Part shown: one piece after another, positions 26,216 to 40,071 of the stretch | Numbering within the stretch: position 1 is the stretch's first letter | Layout: each line of letters starts with the position of its first letter | Assembly (NCBI GenBank): GCA_028023455.1 | Contig: JAQFVV010000018.1 | Coordinates: forward strand, 6,039,800-6,103,799 | DNA length: 64,000 nucleotides | Source of the DNA: Epiperipatus broadwayi | Taxonomy: Eukaryota > Onychophora > Udeonychophora > Euonychophora > Peripatidae | Direction: 5' to 3' | Made by a program: the position numbers and the translations under genes | The notes under the pieces: model-generated | The model's input: the letters and a program-made list of their open reading frames with translations, nothing else | What the model was told of the DNA's origin: nothing | Databases searched by the model: none

Positions 26216-28060
26216 TTTTTAATTATCCATTATATATCAGCAATAATAATTACTGATCTTTTATAAAATCAGTTTATGTGTCTAGACATTTTCTTCCAAT
26301 ATAATCTGTGCAGGTGATTTATTGCATAACTTTAATATGTAAATAATATAGAAGATATTAAATAATAGTTTTCTTAAGATTTTTTTTAATAAAGAAAATA
26401 TTAACAGACTTCTTCCAATTCATTATCTCTTTTCAAGTTAATTGGCATCTGAGCACATATATATTGTAATTCTCATGTCTGAGTTTACAGGCATTGCTTT
26501 AATGCAAATAATTTTTTTGTTATTGTATATAACAAAATATTAAAGTCATGTATATGGATTAAATTTTATGTATTTTAAAATATTAAAAAGAAAAATAATT
26601 GTAAAAATAAAATACATTATTACTTTATTCTTTTAAAAATAAAGAATATATTTTTTTTTTTCTTTTAAAACAAAAATATTGTTATGGTAACCAACAGAAG
26701 CTTTCAAAACTGACCTGCTTTTTAAGAAACCAGGAAAAGAATTGTAATGCCACTTCACTGTAATATCTCTTACTATCAACAAGTCAAAGAAATTTTGTAA
26801 AAAATTTTAATTAATATCATGCATTTTATGTAGAGAATCCTCCAGAATGCTTTTCCTGATCTTACCAATAGTGTAGCTGAATCTAGAGCTGTAAACAAAC
26901 AATATGCCTTAAAATTTAATCTTGATTCTATTAACTTATTCCTCATTATTGAATACAGAAGAAATATGTAACATTTACTTGCTAAAGCAAGAAAAAAAAC
27001 TAATCACCTAAAGTTGTCCATGGAAATGTATTTCTATAATTAATTGTGAATGTACTTATTTTAAAATGCTCAGAAAAAAACTGCATTAGAACTCTCTTCA
27101 GAAAACTGACTTGGAAGAAATCAAGGAAAGCTAAAATCTTATATTGCCAGAAAACATTAATATTTAATAATTAATAATTATGTTCCCACATTTATGGATA
27201 TAAAGTATGCATGTGAGCTTTTAGCTTTAAAGTAAATTAATTGAACTTTCTATAGATATCTTCAAAGAGATTTTAAGTTATAAATATTTTTTTCTCTCAC
27301 TGATGATCACAATATAAGTTTATTAATTTATAAATATGTAAATAGATTTTTTTTATTATTATCATTATCATATAATACTGCTTTTTCATTAATTATCTGA
27401 ATCAAGCTAATTATTTATTTGTTACTGTAATAACTTATTAGGTGAAGAGGGGTAACGATCAGGAAATATAATTGAATGTACAATATATGAAAACTTGTTT
27501 TTATGCATACTCAATTTGATTATTCCTCGTGACTAGAAGTTACTTGTCAATTACAAAATTAATTGTATTCTGTTACTCTACCATGTACATGGTTGCTTGT
27601 TTGCTATCTTTAAATTCTGGCTAGACTAAAATTTAATTGGCGAATATTTTTTTATGATTATTTAAATATTAACTGGTTTTAATACCAATTGTTCATTAAG
27701 GTGCTTACCATTACGTTTGGGAGTCTGGTCTCAGGATTATCTTGATTAAAACAAACAGGATTGAACCCATTTTAGTTTTAAAATATTTTATTGTTATTAA
27801 AATTTGAAAAATATAAATACTTGGTTGGATGAGCCGTATAATCATTTATTTCGTTATAAATAAAAATAATTCAATAAACTCATAAATGTTTTGGATAAAA
27901 ATAGTGATATAGGATTGGTAGAGATAATAATAATGTACTAGTAAATAAAATAAGGCATTAAAATTAAAATACTTTACAGTTCTAAAAAGATTTAATGATA
28001 AAAAGAGGGGTGAACATACTTTTTTTTAAATAATTTTTTTTATAGAAAATTAGTAACTAG
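26216..28060. other. No recognised gene
   Basis: AT-rich, without ORFs of note. The left part may include unrecognisable 5' sequence of the minus-strand RTE remnant. Nothing else can be supported. Confidence 0.5.
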
Positions 28061-28067
28061 AGTAAAA

Positions 28068-28622
28068 ATGGAAGCTCAGGAAAGTACAACTGAGACCTAT
28101 GATAGTGAGTTTAAAAACATGATCACGAGCATGTTCACAGAATTGAGTAAGAAACTTGAAAAACAAAGTGAAGATTTAAAACACAAAATAAGGAAATTAA
28201 ATAGAACATGGAAAGCATGTTTAAATGAAATAAAGAAATTAAAGAGATCATAGATAATATGAAAAAGCAGAATAAAAAACTTTGGAGAACAAATGAAAAA
28301 TTTATTTACAGAAGTAAAAGATGATAGAACCCAGCTGATAGAGAAAATTAGAGAAAGTAAAGCTAGTTGTGATATAATTTTAGAATCACCACAGACAGAT
28401 ATATTTAAGTCAGATGAAGTAGATAAAACTAGTGATAAATGCTCAACTATGTTAGCAAAAAGTGTTCAGTATGTTGATAATCTAAATAATTTGAAGACTG
28501 AAGCTTTGGAGGAGGATACTTGCATTATAGTTGAATGTGCATCTGAGTTCACATACATTAAAAGTATTAGGAAACTACCCAGATTAAAATTTAGAGAATT
28601 AGAATTTCTAAGAGAAATCTAG
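28068..28622 (+). pseudogene. Frameshifted coiled-coil protein, possibly a LINE ORF1
   Basis: Two consecutive open frames, 28068-28253 (61 aa) and 28293-28622 (109 aa), join through a frame change near 28250. The first opens MEAQESTTETYDSEFKNM and continues with Lys/Glu-rich heptads such as SKKLEKQSEDLKHKIRKL. The second has IEKIRESKASCDI and an acidic middle section. The charged helical content and the roughly 185-codon total suit the N-terminal coiled coil of an L1-type ORF1 protein. No CCHC knuckle or RRM-like motif is visible, and no endonuclease/RT follows recognisably. A host origin cannot be excluded. Confidence 0.3.
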
Positions 28623-28629
28623 AGCTTAG

Positions 28630-31789
<3,160 letters not shown>

Positions 31790-34700
31790 TTAAGAGAATT
31801 TATTTTGTTTTACTATCTATTTTATTTTATTTATTTATTTTTATTTATTTATTTTTTCTTTATCACTTTTTTTTTCTCTTTTTGGTTTTATTTGTGTTGT
31901 TTCCATTATCTTTGTGGGTAACATGGTAGGCCTTTCTTGTTTTTACATGAATGTCAGAGGTATGAGGACTAAATGTGTTCAAATTAAACAATTTTTTGAA
32001 ACAGAACATTTTGATCTTATTTTACTTACAGAAACTTGGTTAAATCAACAATTTCCTGATTGTTCTTTTCTTGATGATAGATTCAGTATTTTGCGAACTG
32101 ACAGATCTATGGATAATATTTCTCGAGGTGGTGGTACTCTGATTGCTCTTCATAAAGATGTTTTTTATAAAGAACTTTCTTTTTCTTCTTCTTTTTGTGA
32201 ATCTACATGGTGTAAAATTACTTTAAATCACAATTTTAAATTTATTTTAGGTAATGTTTATCTCAAACCCACTTTGTCATTGTTGGAGTTTGATTATTTT
32301 TTGACATCACTTGAAGATTTTCTGATTGGCTATGATAATGTTATTATTACTGGGGATTTAAATATTCCAGATTTATATCAGGGTAGAATTACTACACACT
32401 TTTCTTTTTTGTCTTCTAAAGCTTCTAGAATGTTACAGTTCTGTAAATTTTTAGGACTCAAGCAATATAACCCATTTGTTAATTCCTTTCATCGTACTTT
32501 GGATTATATTTTATGTAGTTCAACAGTAGTTAGTAATTTTCAAGTTGTCTCTGTTAATTTTCCTATTGATGCTCATCATCCACCTTTTGAGTTTTATATT
32601 AACGTTTGTCACTCAAAGATTAATTTTTCTAATATTTCAAGAAAGGATTATGGGAAGGGTAATTATTTTGATTTTTGTAGAAACTTTTCTAAAGTTAATT
32701 GGAATTTTTTGTATTCTTTTAATGATGTAAATCATTGCTTGGATGAGTTTTTAAAGATTCTTAATGGTTTTATTGATTTGTATATTCCCAATAAGCGACC
32801 TTTTTATAAGGGTTTTCCTCATTGGTTTTCATGCGATCTTATTAAAATTATTAAAAGGAAGTCTTATCATCGTAGACTTTATTTTAAAACACAGAATATC
32901 TTTTTTTATAATAATTTTATTAATTTCAGAAGATTGGTGAAGCATGTTTATAAAAGAGATTTGAAGAATTATATTAGAAGAATTGAGGTTAATATTTCAT
33001 CTAACCCTAAAGAATTTTGGGATTTCATTAAAAAGTCTGGTTTGGGTAGAAAAAAGGTTCAAGCTACTCATGGTTTCACTTTAAGTGCAAATGACTTTTC
33101 AAAACATTTTGCTGATGTATATTCATCACATGATGCAATATCTTCAAATATTGCATTATTTTGTAATTCTTCAACTGTTCATTGTATGATTGACCATATT
33201 TCTAAGGATGATGTTGTTATGGCTATTAAGCGACTTAAAATTCATTCTAGTTTGGGAAATGATAATATTCCTTCATTTATTTACAAAGGGCTAGCTGAAT
33301 TTATTGCAGTTCCTCTTGCATTTATTTTTAATTTATCACTGAATTCTTGTGTTTTTCCTAATGTGCTTAAGTGTGCCAAAATGGTCCCAATTTTTAAGAA
33401 TGGTTCACGTGATTGTCTTAATAACTATAGACCTATTTCTGTTTTACATACTATTGCTAGAATTTTTGAGAGGTGTGTTTATAATAAAATTATTTTAGAT
33501 GTTAGTAAACTCATTTCTTCTTCACAGCATGGTTTTATACCTAATAGATCCATAGAAACTAATTTGTTAACAATTTATGATCATATAGCTCATGCAATTG
33601 AGGACCAGCAGAGACTTGATGTTGTTTATTTTGATTTATCAAAAGCTTTTGATAAAGTAGACCACAGTATTCTTCTTCGCAAATTATATCAAATGGGTTT
33701 TTCTACTAAGCTTGTTTATTGGTTTCAATCCTTTCTTCATGGTCGTACTGCATATATTAAATTTAATAATACTATTTCATCTAAGTTTAAATGTAATTTT
33801 GGAGTTCCTCAGGGTAGTATTTTAGCACCTATGCTTTTTAACATTTATATGAATGACCTTAAGGATTGCTTAAAATCTTCTTATCTTTTGTGCTATGCAG
33901 ATGACTGTAAAATCTTTAGAAGAATCACATCTGTGTTTGATTGCACTCTTCTTCAAAAGGATATAGATAATTTTAGTGCTTGGTGTGATTTAAATAATAT
34001 GATTGTTAATTTCAGTAAATGTTCCTTAGTCTCGTATTCTAAAAAATCTGAAGTTTTGCATTTTTCTTATTTTATTAATTGTCACAAAATTATTTCTGTT
34101 GAATCCCAAAAAGATTTGGGAGTTATATTTTCTAGTAATGGATCCTTTCTTCCTCATTTGGAAATGATTATTGGTAAAGCTTTAAAAATTATAGGTACTA
34201 TTCTAAGGTTTGGTCATCATTTCAGTGGTGATACAAAATTTAAATTATTTTTATCATTGGTTCTTCCCATCATTGAATATTGTTCAGTCATTTGGAATCC
34301 TAGCTCTAAACAGGGATGTAACTTATTACAATCAGTGAGTAATAAGTTTTTTAAATATGTTTCTTTGGGAAATAAAACTGTTGTTCATCTTTCTTCTAGA
34401 AGACAATATAGAGATCTTAAATATCTTTATAAACTTGTTAATAAAATAGTTCTTTTATCTGACACAATTTCTACTGTTGTAATTAGATCTCATGTGCATG
34501 ATACTCGGTCTGCTTCTGTTTGTTACATTAAAACTTGTCATTCCAATGTTCTTAGATTTTCTCCTTTATTTAGACTGCCATATTTATATAATCAGATTTG
34601 TAGTAATAATAATTACTTCAATTTAGATTATAATCAATTTTGTAATGTTATTAAATTTAAATGTCATATTTGATTGGTTTAACTTGATTTTGTTTATATA

Positions 34701-35001
34701 TATATATATGTTAAATTGTTTTATTATTATTATTATTATTTTGTTACGTGCTTTATATTTATCCCTTTTATTTATTTGTTATTATTAATGTTTTAATAAT
34801 AATTGTTTATATGCTGATATTTAATTTTACTTTAGATTTTTAAATGTGTTAATTATCTTTTATTGAAATATGGCACATAATTATATTAATAATTTGTCAT
34901 TTAAACTCATTTATGTATTTATATATTTGTTATGGTGCAATACTGTAATTGGCTTTATGCTGTAGTTTTGTACGGTAAATAAATGAATTGAATTGAATTG
35001 A
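31790..35001 (+). mobile_element. Complete-looking single-ORF LINE flanked by (ATT)n on both sides
   Basis: The element comprises a leader of about 124 bp (pyrimidine-rich, TTTATTTATT-type), one intact ORF (31914-34673), and a 3' UTR of about 330 bp. That UTR contains a short TA tract, a short ATT run near 34725, an AATAAA-like ACGGTAAATAAATG signal near 34973 and a terminal TTGAA pentamer repeat (about 34985-35003). The TTGAA tail is typical of several CR1/Jockey-group LINEs and differs from the (ATT)n that follows it. There is no room for an ORF1 between array 1 and the ORF. The element is either naturally single-ORF or has lost ORF1 at its 5' end. Confidence 0.85.
31914..34673 (+). CDS. 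LINE polyprotein: AP endonuclease plus reverse transcriptase
   Basis: This 919-aa intact protein would nick target DNA and copy its own RNA (target-primed reverse transcription). The N-terminal AP-type endonuclease spans about residues 8-230: YMNVRG (Asn13), TETW (Glu40), GDLN (Asp148, Asn150), LDYIL (Asp198) and, in the place of the usual SDH motif, DAHHPP (219-224). The reverse transcriptase spans about residues 480-745: NYRPISVL, FDLSKAFDKVDH (573-584) with the first catalytic Asp, GVPQGS (630-635), YADD (661-664) and KDLGV (733-737). The C-terminal 170 residues have no zinc knuckle. No stop or frameshift occurs, which suggests recent insertion. The start is the first ATG after the leader, in frame with the endonuclease. 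The clade is Jockey/CR1-like but not settled. The coding strand is unusually T-rich. Confidence 0.93.
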   Translation: MGNMVGLSCFYMNVRGMRTKCVQIKQFFETEHFDLILLTETWLNQQFPDCSFLDDRFSILRTDRSMDNISRGGGTLIALHKDVFYKELSFSSSFCESTWCKITLNHNFKFILGNVYLKPTLSLLEFDYFLTSLEDFLIGYDNVIITGDLNIPDLYQGRITTHFSFLSSKASRMLQFCKFLGLKQYNPFVNSFHRTLDYILCSSTVVSNFQVVSVNFPIDAHHPPFEFYINVCHSKINFSNISRKDYGKGNYFDFCRNFSKVNWNFLYSFNDVNHCLDEFLKILNGFIDLYIPNKRPFYKGFPHWFSCDLIKIIKRKSYHRRLYFKTQNIFFYNNFINFRRLVKHVYKRDLKNYIRRIEVNISSNPKEFWDFIKKSGLGRKKVQATHGFTLSANDFSKHFADVYSSHDAISSNIALFCNSSTVHCMIDHISKDDVVMAIKRLKIHSSLGNDNIPSFIYKGLAEFIAVPLAFIFNLSLNSCVFPNVLKCAKMVPIFKNGSRDCLNNYRPISVLHTIARIFERCVYNKIILDVSKLISSSQHGFIPNRSIETNLLTIYDHIAHAIEDQQRLDVVYFDLSKAFDKVDHSILLRKLYQMGFSTKLVYWFQSFLHGRTAYIKFNNTISSKFKCNFGVPQGSILAPMLFNIYMNDLKDCLKSSYLLCYADDCKIFRRITSVFDCTLLQKDIDNFSAWCDLNNMIVNFSKCSLVSYSKKSEVLHFSYFINCHKIISVESQKDLGVIFSSNGSFLPHLEMIIGKALKIIGTILRFGHHFSGDTKFKLFLSLVLPIIEYCSVIWNPSSKQGCNLLQSVSNKFFKYVSLGNKTVVHLSSRRQYRDLKYLYKLVNKIVLLSDTISTVVIRSHVHDTRSASVCYIKTCHSNVLRFSPLFRLPYLYNQICSNNNYFNLDYNQFCNVIKFKCHI

Positions 35002-35366
<365 letters not shown>

Positions 35367-36175
35367 GTTTCAAAGCAAAACTTTATTGAGTCTAAAAAGT
35401 TACAGAGTCATATATTGATTTTTTACAAATGAAAAACAAATTACAACTTTCAGTATATAAGTCTTTATCTTTTCNNNNNNNNNNNNNNNNNNNNNNNNNN
35501 NNNNNNNNNNNNNNNNNNNNNNNNNNNNNNNNNNNNNNNNNNNNNNNNNNNNNNNNNNNNNNNNNNNNNNNNNNNNNNNNNNNNNNNNNNNNNNNNNNNN
35601 NNNNNNNNNNNNNNNNNNNNNNNNNNNNNNNNNNNNNNNNNNNNNNNNNNNNNNNNNNNNNNNNNNNNNNNNNNNNNNNNNNNNNNNNNNNNNNNNNNNN
35701 NNNNNNNNNNNNNNNNNNNNNNNNNNNNNNNNNNNNNNNNNNNNNNNNNNNNNNNNNNNNNNNNNNNNNNNNNNNNNNNNNNNNNNNNNNNNNNNNNNNN
35801 NNNNNNNNNNNNNNNNNNNNNNNNNNNNNNNNNNNNNNNNNNNNNNNNNNNNNNNNNNNNNNNNNNNNNNNNNNNNNNNNNNNNNNNNNNNNNNNNNNNN
35901 NNNNNNNNNNNNNNNNNNNNNNNNNNNNNNNNNNNNNNNNNNNNNNNNNNNNNNNNNNNNNNNNNNNNNNNNNNAGTCAGTATTTTTTTATTTTTTAAAA
36001 GATATTAAAACGCACTCGATATTTTTCAAAAAACACTATTAATCTATTATATAATTCGATTTTTCCTGTATTATGTTTGTTTTGCGAATAACAAGTTGGA
36101 ACAAAAGTAAAAAATAAATACTTACATCGGAGAACTTAAGGATTGCTTCTTACCTCAGCAGAGATTTGCTGCGGG
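35367..36175 (-). mobile_element. Ends of a second minus-strand LINE interrupted by the assembly gap
   Basis: The left end (35367-35474), read on the minus strand, ends in AATAAAGTTTTGCTTTGAAAC abutting the array. The element at 36358 ends similarly, with AATAAAGTCCTTTTGAAAG. On the plus strand both show TTTCAAA, ACTTTATTGA and GTTACA in the same order and spacing. I take this as the 3' terminus of a related element. The right end (35975-36175) is non-coding and richer in GC near the array (CAGCAGAGATTTGCTGCGGG), which would suit a 5' UTR. What lies in the gap is unknown, so the element could be full-length or truncated. Confidence 0.5.
35475..35974. other. Assembly gap (500 N)
   Basis: Exactly 500 N's, which is likely a placeholder of fixed size, so the true distance is unknown. 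It lies inside the retroelement/(ATT)n cluster. The ORF crossing it is meaningless. Confidence 0.99.
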
Positions 36176-36357
<182 letters not shown>

Positions 36358-36615
36358 CATCTTTCAAAAGGACTTTATTGAATATAACAAGAAAAAGGTT
36401 ACATTTTTAACTATTTTACCACATGCAGATGAATTGAAGTCAGTATAAATAAGTTGAAAATTGTAATTGGGGGGGGGGGGTTAACAAAGACAAAGGATAT
36501 GCATGTGGTTTACAAATTTGAGTTTACATTATTTTCTTTAAAATATATACATCCAATTAGTTTTGTGCACTTGTAAAGCTCTTAGTTCTGTTTTTTATTA
36601 GTCTTTTTTTTTTCT

Positions 36616-38541
36616 CTATAATTTTGAGCGCTGTTGTAATATTGACCAAGTGGTAGTGTACATCTTTTGGGATACAATTTTTTCATCCCTTAAGCGGAGC
36701 TGTTCCATTTTGTTCCAGAATGTGTTTGGATGTCTTCTTGGATTATTGTTGTACATGAAGGAGCATCTTGTACACCATAGTGAAAACAATATAAAAGTAC
36801 TTGCTCGAATATGTCGGTAGCTACCCTTAATAAATGATTGTAAAAGGATTTGAATGTCACAATTTCTTTGTTTGTACAATGATGGTATGGATGAACGAAT
36901 ATTATCAAATACTGGGCAGGTAAAAAGAAAATGTTCTTGTGTCTCAGTTTCTCTATGACACAACCAGCATATGTCTTCTGTATTTATGTAATGCCTTCTA
37001 TATCTACAAAAGTGTAATGTTGGCAATGCTTCAAGATTTAATTTGAGTAGAAAATCATAATATTTGGGTTCTAATGACCAGAATTTAAATTTTCGGGTTA
37101 GTTGTCTATTATTAATGTTTAAAATTGATTTTTTATCATTTAGGGGAGAGCAAATTATCTGGTATACATCCCAATATTTAAATTTATCTTGTGGTGGTGA
37201 AAAAATAATGTTTGGAATGTTAAGAATTAGTATAAGCAAGGTTTTCCAATATCCATTGTTTGGTGGTGGTTTATCTGTTGGGGTAATCTTGAAGAACACT
37301 TTCATGTATGGAAATAAATAAGTAGATGCAGAAATGAGATTTAATGTCTTTTGAATGTTAAAAATATGTATTGAATGTAGTCCTAAACCATTTTGTATTA
37401 GAGGAGCTTGAATACGTTTTAGTGAAACTGAAACAATCTTTTTTCCCCACAGCAACTTTCTACATAACGAGTTTATTTTACTAGTAAAAGATTTAGTGTA
37501 TAGTATTATTGGAGAATAGTATGTGATCCGAGTCATAATTAATAGATTAAACAGGGATACTTTTGAATACAGTGAAAGGTAAGATTTTGATAGTGAATCA
37601 ATTATATTTTCTATTTTATTTTTAATTTTGTCTTGTATTTGTCGACACATTTCTAGATTGCTCAAATAGAAGGGGAATCCCACAAAAGAGCTGGGTTTTC
37701 CTTTAAAATGTTGTGTGTGAAATTGTCCCATATATATTGACCATGCAGAAGATTTATCCATGTTAAACTCCAGCTTGTATTTATTAGTGTATGAATTAAG
37801 AACATTCAATAGAGTTGGGATCTGTTTTTTAGAAGTTAAAAAAATTGAGACATCATCCATGTAGGCAATACAGGAGATGTTTGCTTTTAGACCAGGTATG
37901 TATATGCCTGATAATTCTTTTTCTATCATATTCAGTAAGGGATTGATATAGAAAGTAAAAAAAAGAGCACTTAGTGGCGAACCTTGTGGAATTGAACAGT
38001 AAGGTACAAAAGAGGGGGAATTCTTACCATTAAGTGCAATATGTATTTCTCGACTTAATAGAAGATTGGTTACTAAATACATTAAGGATCTTGGTATTGT
38101 TGTGTCTGCTAATGCTTCAACAAGGAGTTCAATTGGAATCATATCAAATGCTGATTTTATATCCAGTTGGATTACAACTGGACTATATTTTTTATTATTT
38201 CTGACAGAATCAATAACTGTTTTGAATAGAAAGGCTGCTTGCATTGTAGATGAGCCTTTCTTAGCAAACTGCATTTTAGATAGTATAGGTATGATATAGG
38301 GTTCTATTTTGTCTTTAATGATTGACTCCAGCAGTTTGATACCCAGAGGGCTCATTGATATGGGCCTTAGATTGTTTAGTGTGGTTATTTTTTCATGTGT
38401 TTTGATAAATGGTACTAGTAAAATAGGGTATAATCCATGTATATGATGAATCTTTTTTGTTAGAAAGTTTGCTAGATTACACAGATACTGAGCAGTAAAA
38501 TTTTCTAAATGCTTGAATACAAAGCAAGGTATACCATGCAT
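36616..38541 (-). CDS. LINE ORF2, reverse transcriptase and C-terminal zinc-motif part
   Basis: This 641-aa open part of ORF2 would copy the element RNA at the nicked target. Motifs, numbered from the Met at 38541: LNNLRPISMSPLGIKLLE (55-72), QLDIKSAFDMIP (125-136) with the first catalytic Asp, SIPQGSPLSALFF (183-195), and AYMDD (226-230), where Met replaces the usual Ala of YADD. Then come a thumb region, NGLGLHS (384-390) and CWLC...H...C (Cys525, Cys528, His537, Cys542). The Met is not the natural start. Upstream in the same frame the protein continues (FFLGEPEENIVFTPKDF) and joins the endonuclease part through a one-base frame change near 38650-38654. The sequence from there to the stop is intact. 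The fragment at 11.7-13.1 kb is its closest relative in the window. Confidence 0.92.
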   Translation of the reverse strand: MHGIPCFVFKHLENFTAQYLCNLANFLTKKIHHIHGLYPILLVPFIKTHEKITTLNNLRPISMSPLGIKLLESIIKDKIEPYIIPILSKMQFAKKGSSTMQAAFLFKTVIDSVRNNKKYSPVVIQLDIKSAFDMIPIELLVEALADTTIPRSLMYLVTNLLLSREIHIALNGKNSPSFVPYCSIPQGSPLSALFFTFYINPLLNMIEKELSGIYIPGLKANISCIAYMDDVSIFLTSKKQIPTLLNVLNSYTNKYKLEFNMDKSSAWSIYMGQFHTQHFKGKPSSFVGFPFYLSNLEMCRQIQDKIKNKIENIIDSLSKSYLSLYSKVSLFNLLIMTRITYYSPIILYTKSFTSKINSLCRKLLWGKKIVSVSLKRIQAPLIQNGLGLHSIHIFNIQKTLNLISASTYLFPYMKVFFKITPTDKPPPNNGYWKTLLILILNIPNIIFSPPQDKFKYWDVYQIICSPLNDKKSILNINNRQLTRKFKFWSLEPKYYDFLLKLNLEALPTLHFCRYRRHYINTEDICWLCHRETETQEHFLFTCPVFDNIRSSIPSLYKQRNCDIQILLQSFIKGSYRHIRASTFILFSLWCTRCSFMYNNNPRRHPNTFWNKMEQLRLRDEKIVSQKMYTTTWSILQQRSKL

Positions 38542-38603
38542 TCCTGGGTGACTGGAGTTTGGGGTTGATGCTAATTTTTGTATAAAGTCTTTGGGAGTAA
38601 ATA

Positions 38604-39860
38604 CTATATTTTCTTCTGGCTCACCGAGAAAAAATGGCGCAGGGCTGAATTTTTCTTCTCTTGAAGTTTGGATTTGAAATGTGTGTAGAGGGGTAGCAAC
38701 ATGTTGTAACCAGAAATTATATCTTCTTGTATTTTAATTGCTGTCAGTATGCGAGTTGATGGCTTTTGTCCCAGTGCCCAGCGAATATAGTGTCTGGACC
38801 ATGTGTGTGTCTGTGTCAAAAAGAGTTTTCTTTTTTTAATTGCCAGGTATTCTTTAAGTTCTTCAGAGACTGATTTATAAAGTTTCTTCAGGGCAATCAC
38901 ATTTGAACAGCTTTGTTTATTTGTAGTACTGTTTGTAATTCTTTTGTGTGTTTCATCTACAAGAGCTAGAAGCCTTGAAGGGGCTGGGGTAGCCCTTGTT
39001 ATGACATCAATTGTATATGAAATAATGTTAACAAAGGAAATCCATGTTTGCCCTGGATCCATTTCAATGTCTCGAAGTTTGAAGAGATATATATATATTT
39101 CTGAGAATAAATATTCTGGGGTTCGACATGGAAGAAGCACTCTAATTGTGTTTCCAATAGATGTTATTGATCTGTATATAAAATCATTCTTTAGTGAAAC
39201 AATAATTGCAGAATGGTCTGATAATGATGAGTTTTTTATTGTTAGGCTGATCATGTGATGTAACACTGGTGAGTAGAAGACCAGGTCAATTAATGATGAA
39301 AACCTGCTATTATTAAATGTTACTGAATTCTGTGGGAGATAGCCTTCTCCACTCATGAGTGGTATGGCTAGTAAGTGCAACCATTTTGTGACAAACTCAT
39401 TGTATGACATGTTGAAATCACCAAATAAAATTAATGGATGTGATGAGGATGCTATTTTGGAATTTATAATTTGAATGACTTTATTAATTACTGTGTGATT
39501 TGGAGGTAAATAAACAAATGCTACATTCAATGTAACTGTTTTATCATATAGTGTTATAATTAATATGTGTGCATCTATATATATTATTTTGAATGAGTAG
39601 AAGGGGCAGGTTTTCATTACTACTACTCCTGTTCCTGCTGAGGGTGAAAATGATGCTTGGGAGAATACTGAGTATCCTTGATTATTAAGATAGTTAGATG
39701 GATTAATCTGAGATTTATTATAAATTTTTAGTTCGAGTAACCCTAGCAAATGAAGTTGTATAATTTCAAGCCATTTTATTAATTGATAGTTTTTTCCCGG
39801 TGAGTTTAATCCACGGATATTTAATGACACTATTTTTATATTCATTATAGTTTCACTCAA
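38604..39860 (-). CDS. LINE ORF2, AP endonuclease part
   Basis: This 418-aa N-terminal part of ORF2 nicks target DNA to prime reverse transcription. Catalytic residues of the exonuclease-endonuclease-phosphatase fold are present: LNIRG (Asn14), LELK (Glu43), FGDFN (Asp148, Asn150), IDLVF (Asp192) and LSDHS (Asp215, His216). The start at 39860 is the first Met before IKIVSLNIRG and fits L1-type endonucleases, which begin within a few residues of ORF2's start. The frame runs out after QEKKNSALRHFF. The downstream RT frame carries on at the same point as SPAPFFLGEPEE. The break sits at a run of five A's (38650-38654, T on the plus strand), so one missing A explains it. All endonuclease residues look intact. 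Confidence 0.9.
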   Translation of the reverse strand: MSETIMNIKIVSLNIRGLNSPGKNYQLIKWLEIIQLHLLGLLELKIYNKSQINPSNYLNNQGYSVFSQASFSPSAGTGVVVMKTCPFYSFKIIYIDAHILIITLYDKTVTLNVAFVYLPPNHTVINKVIQIINSKIASSSHPLILFGDFNMSYNEFVTKWLHLLAIPLMSGEGYLPQNSVTFNNSRFSSLIDLVFYSPVLHHMISLTIKNSSLSDHSAIIVSLKNDFIYRSITSIGNTIRVLLPCRTPEYLFSEIYIYLFKLRDIEMDPGQTWISFVNIISYTIDVITRATPAPSRLLALVDETHKRITNSTTNKQSCSNVIALKKLYKSVSEELKEYLAIKKRKLFLTQTHTWSRHYIRWALGQKPSTRILTAIKIQEDIISGYNMLLPLYTHFKSKLQEKKNSALRHFFSVSQKKI

Positions 39861-40071
39861 TAAAAACAGAACACACCTGATGTAGTAATTAGATTATAAT
39901 TTTATATAGTTTAGATAACTTACACAAATTATGACAAAGAATTTTTATGTCTGGCGGTTCTACTTCCTCCCTCCTGTGATAATTTTTGCACATTTGCTTT
40001 TTTATTGGTGCTAAGGTCTTCATCTGAAGTGTATTCAAACTCGGTATCCATTGAACTCATATTTGCTTTTC

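Noticed and set aside
35429-35998. 189-codon ORF across the gap
   Set aside because: It consists almost wholly of N-derived unknown residues.
36690-36908. Short ORFs overlapping the LINE ORFs on either strand (for example 36690-36908, 37064-37321, 38066-38299, 38944-39258, 41009-41323, 32545-32730)
   Set aside because: They are shadows of the RT, endonuclease, ORF1 and polyprotein frames and have no motifs of their own.
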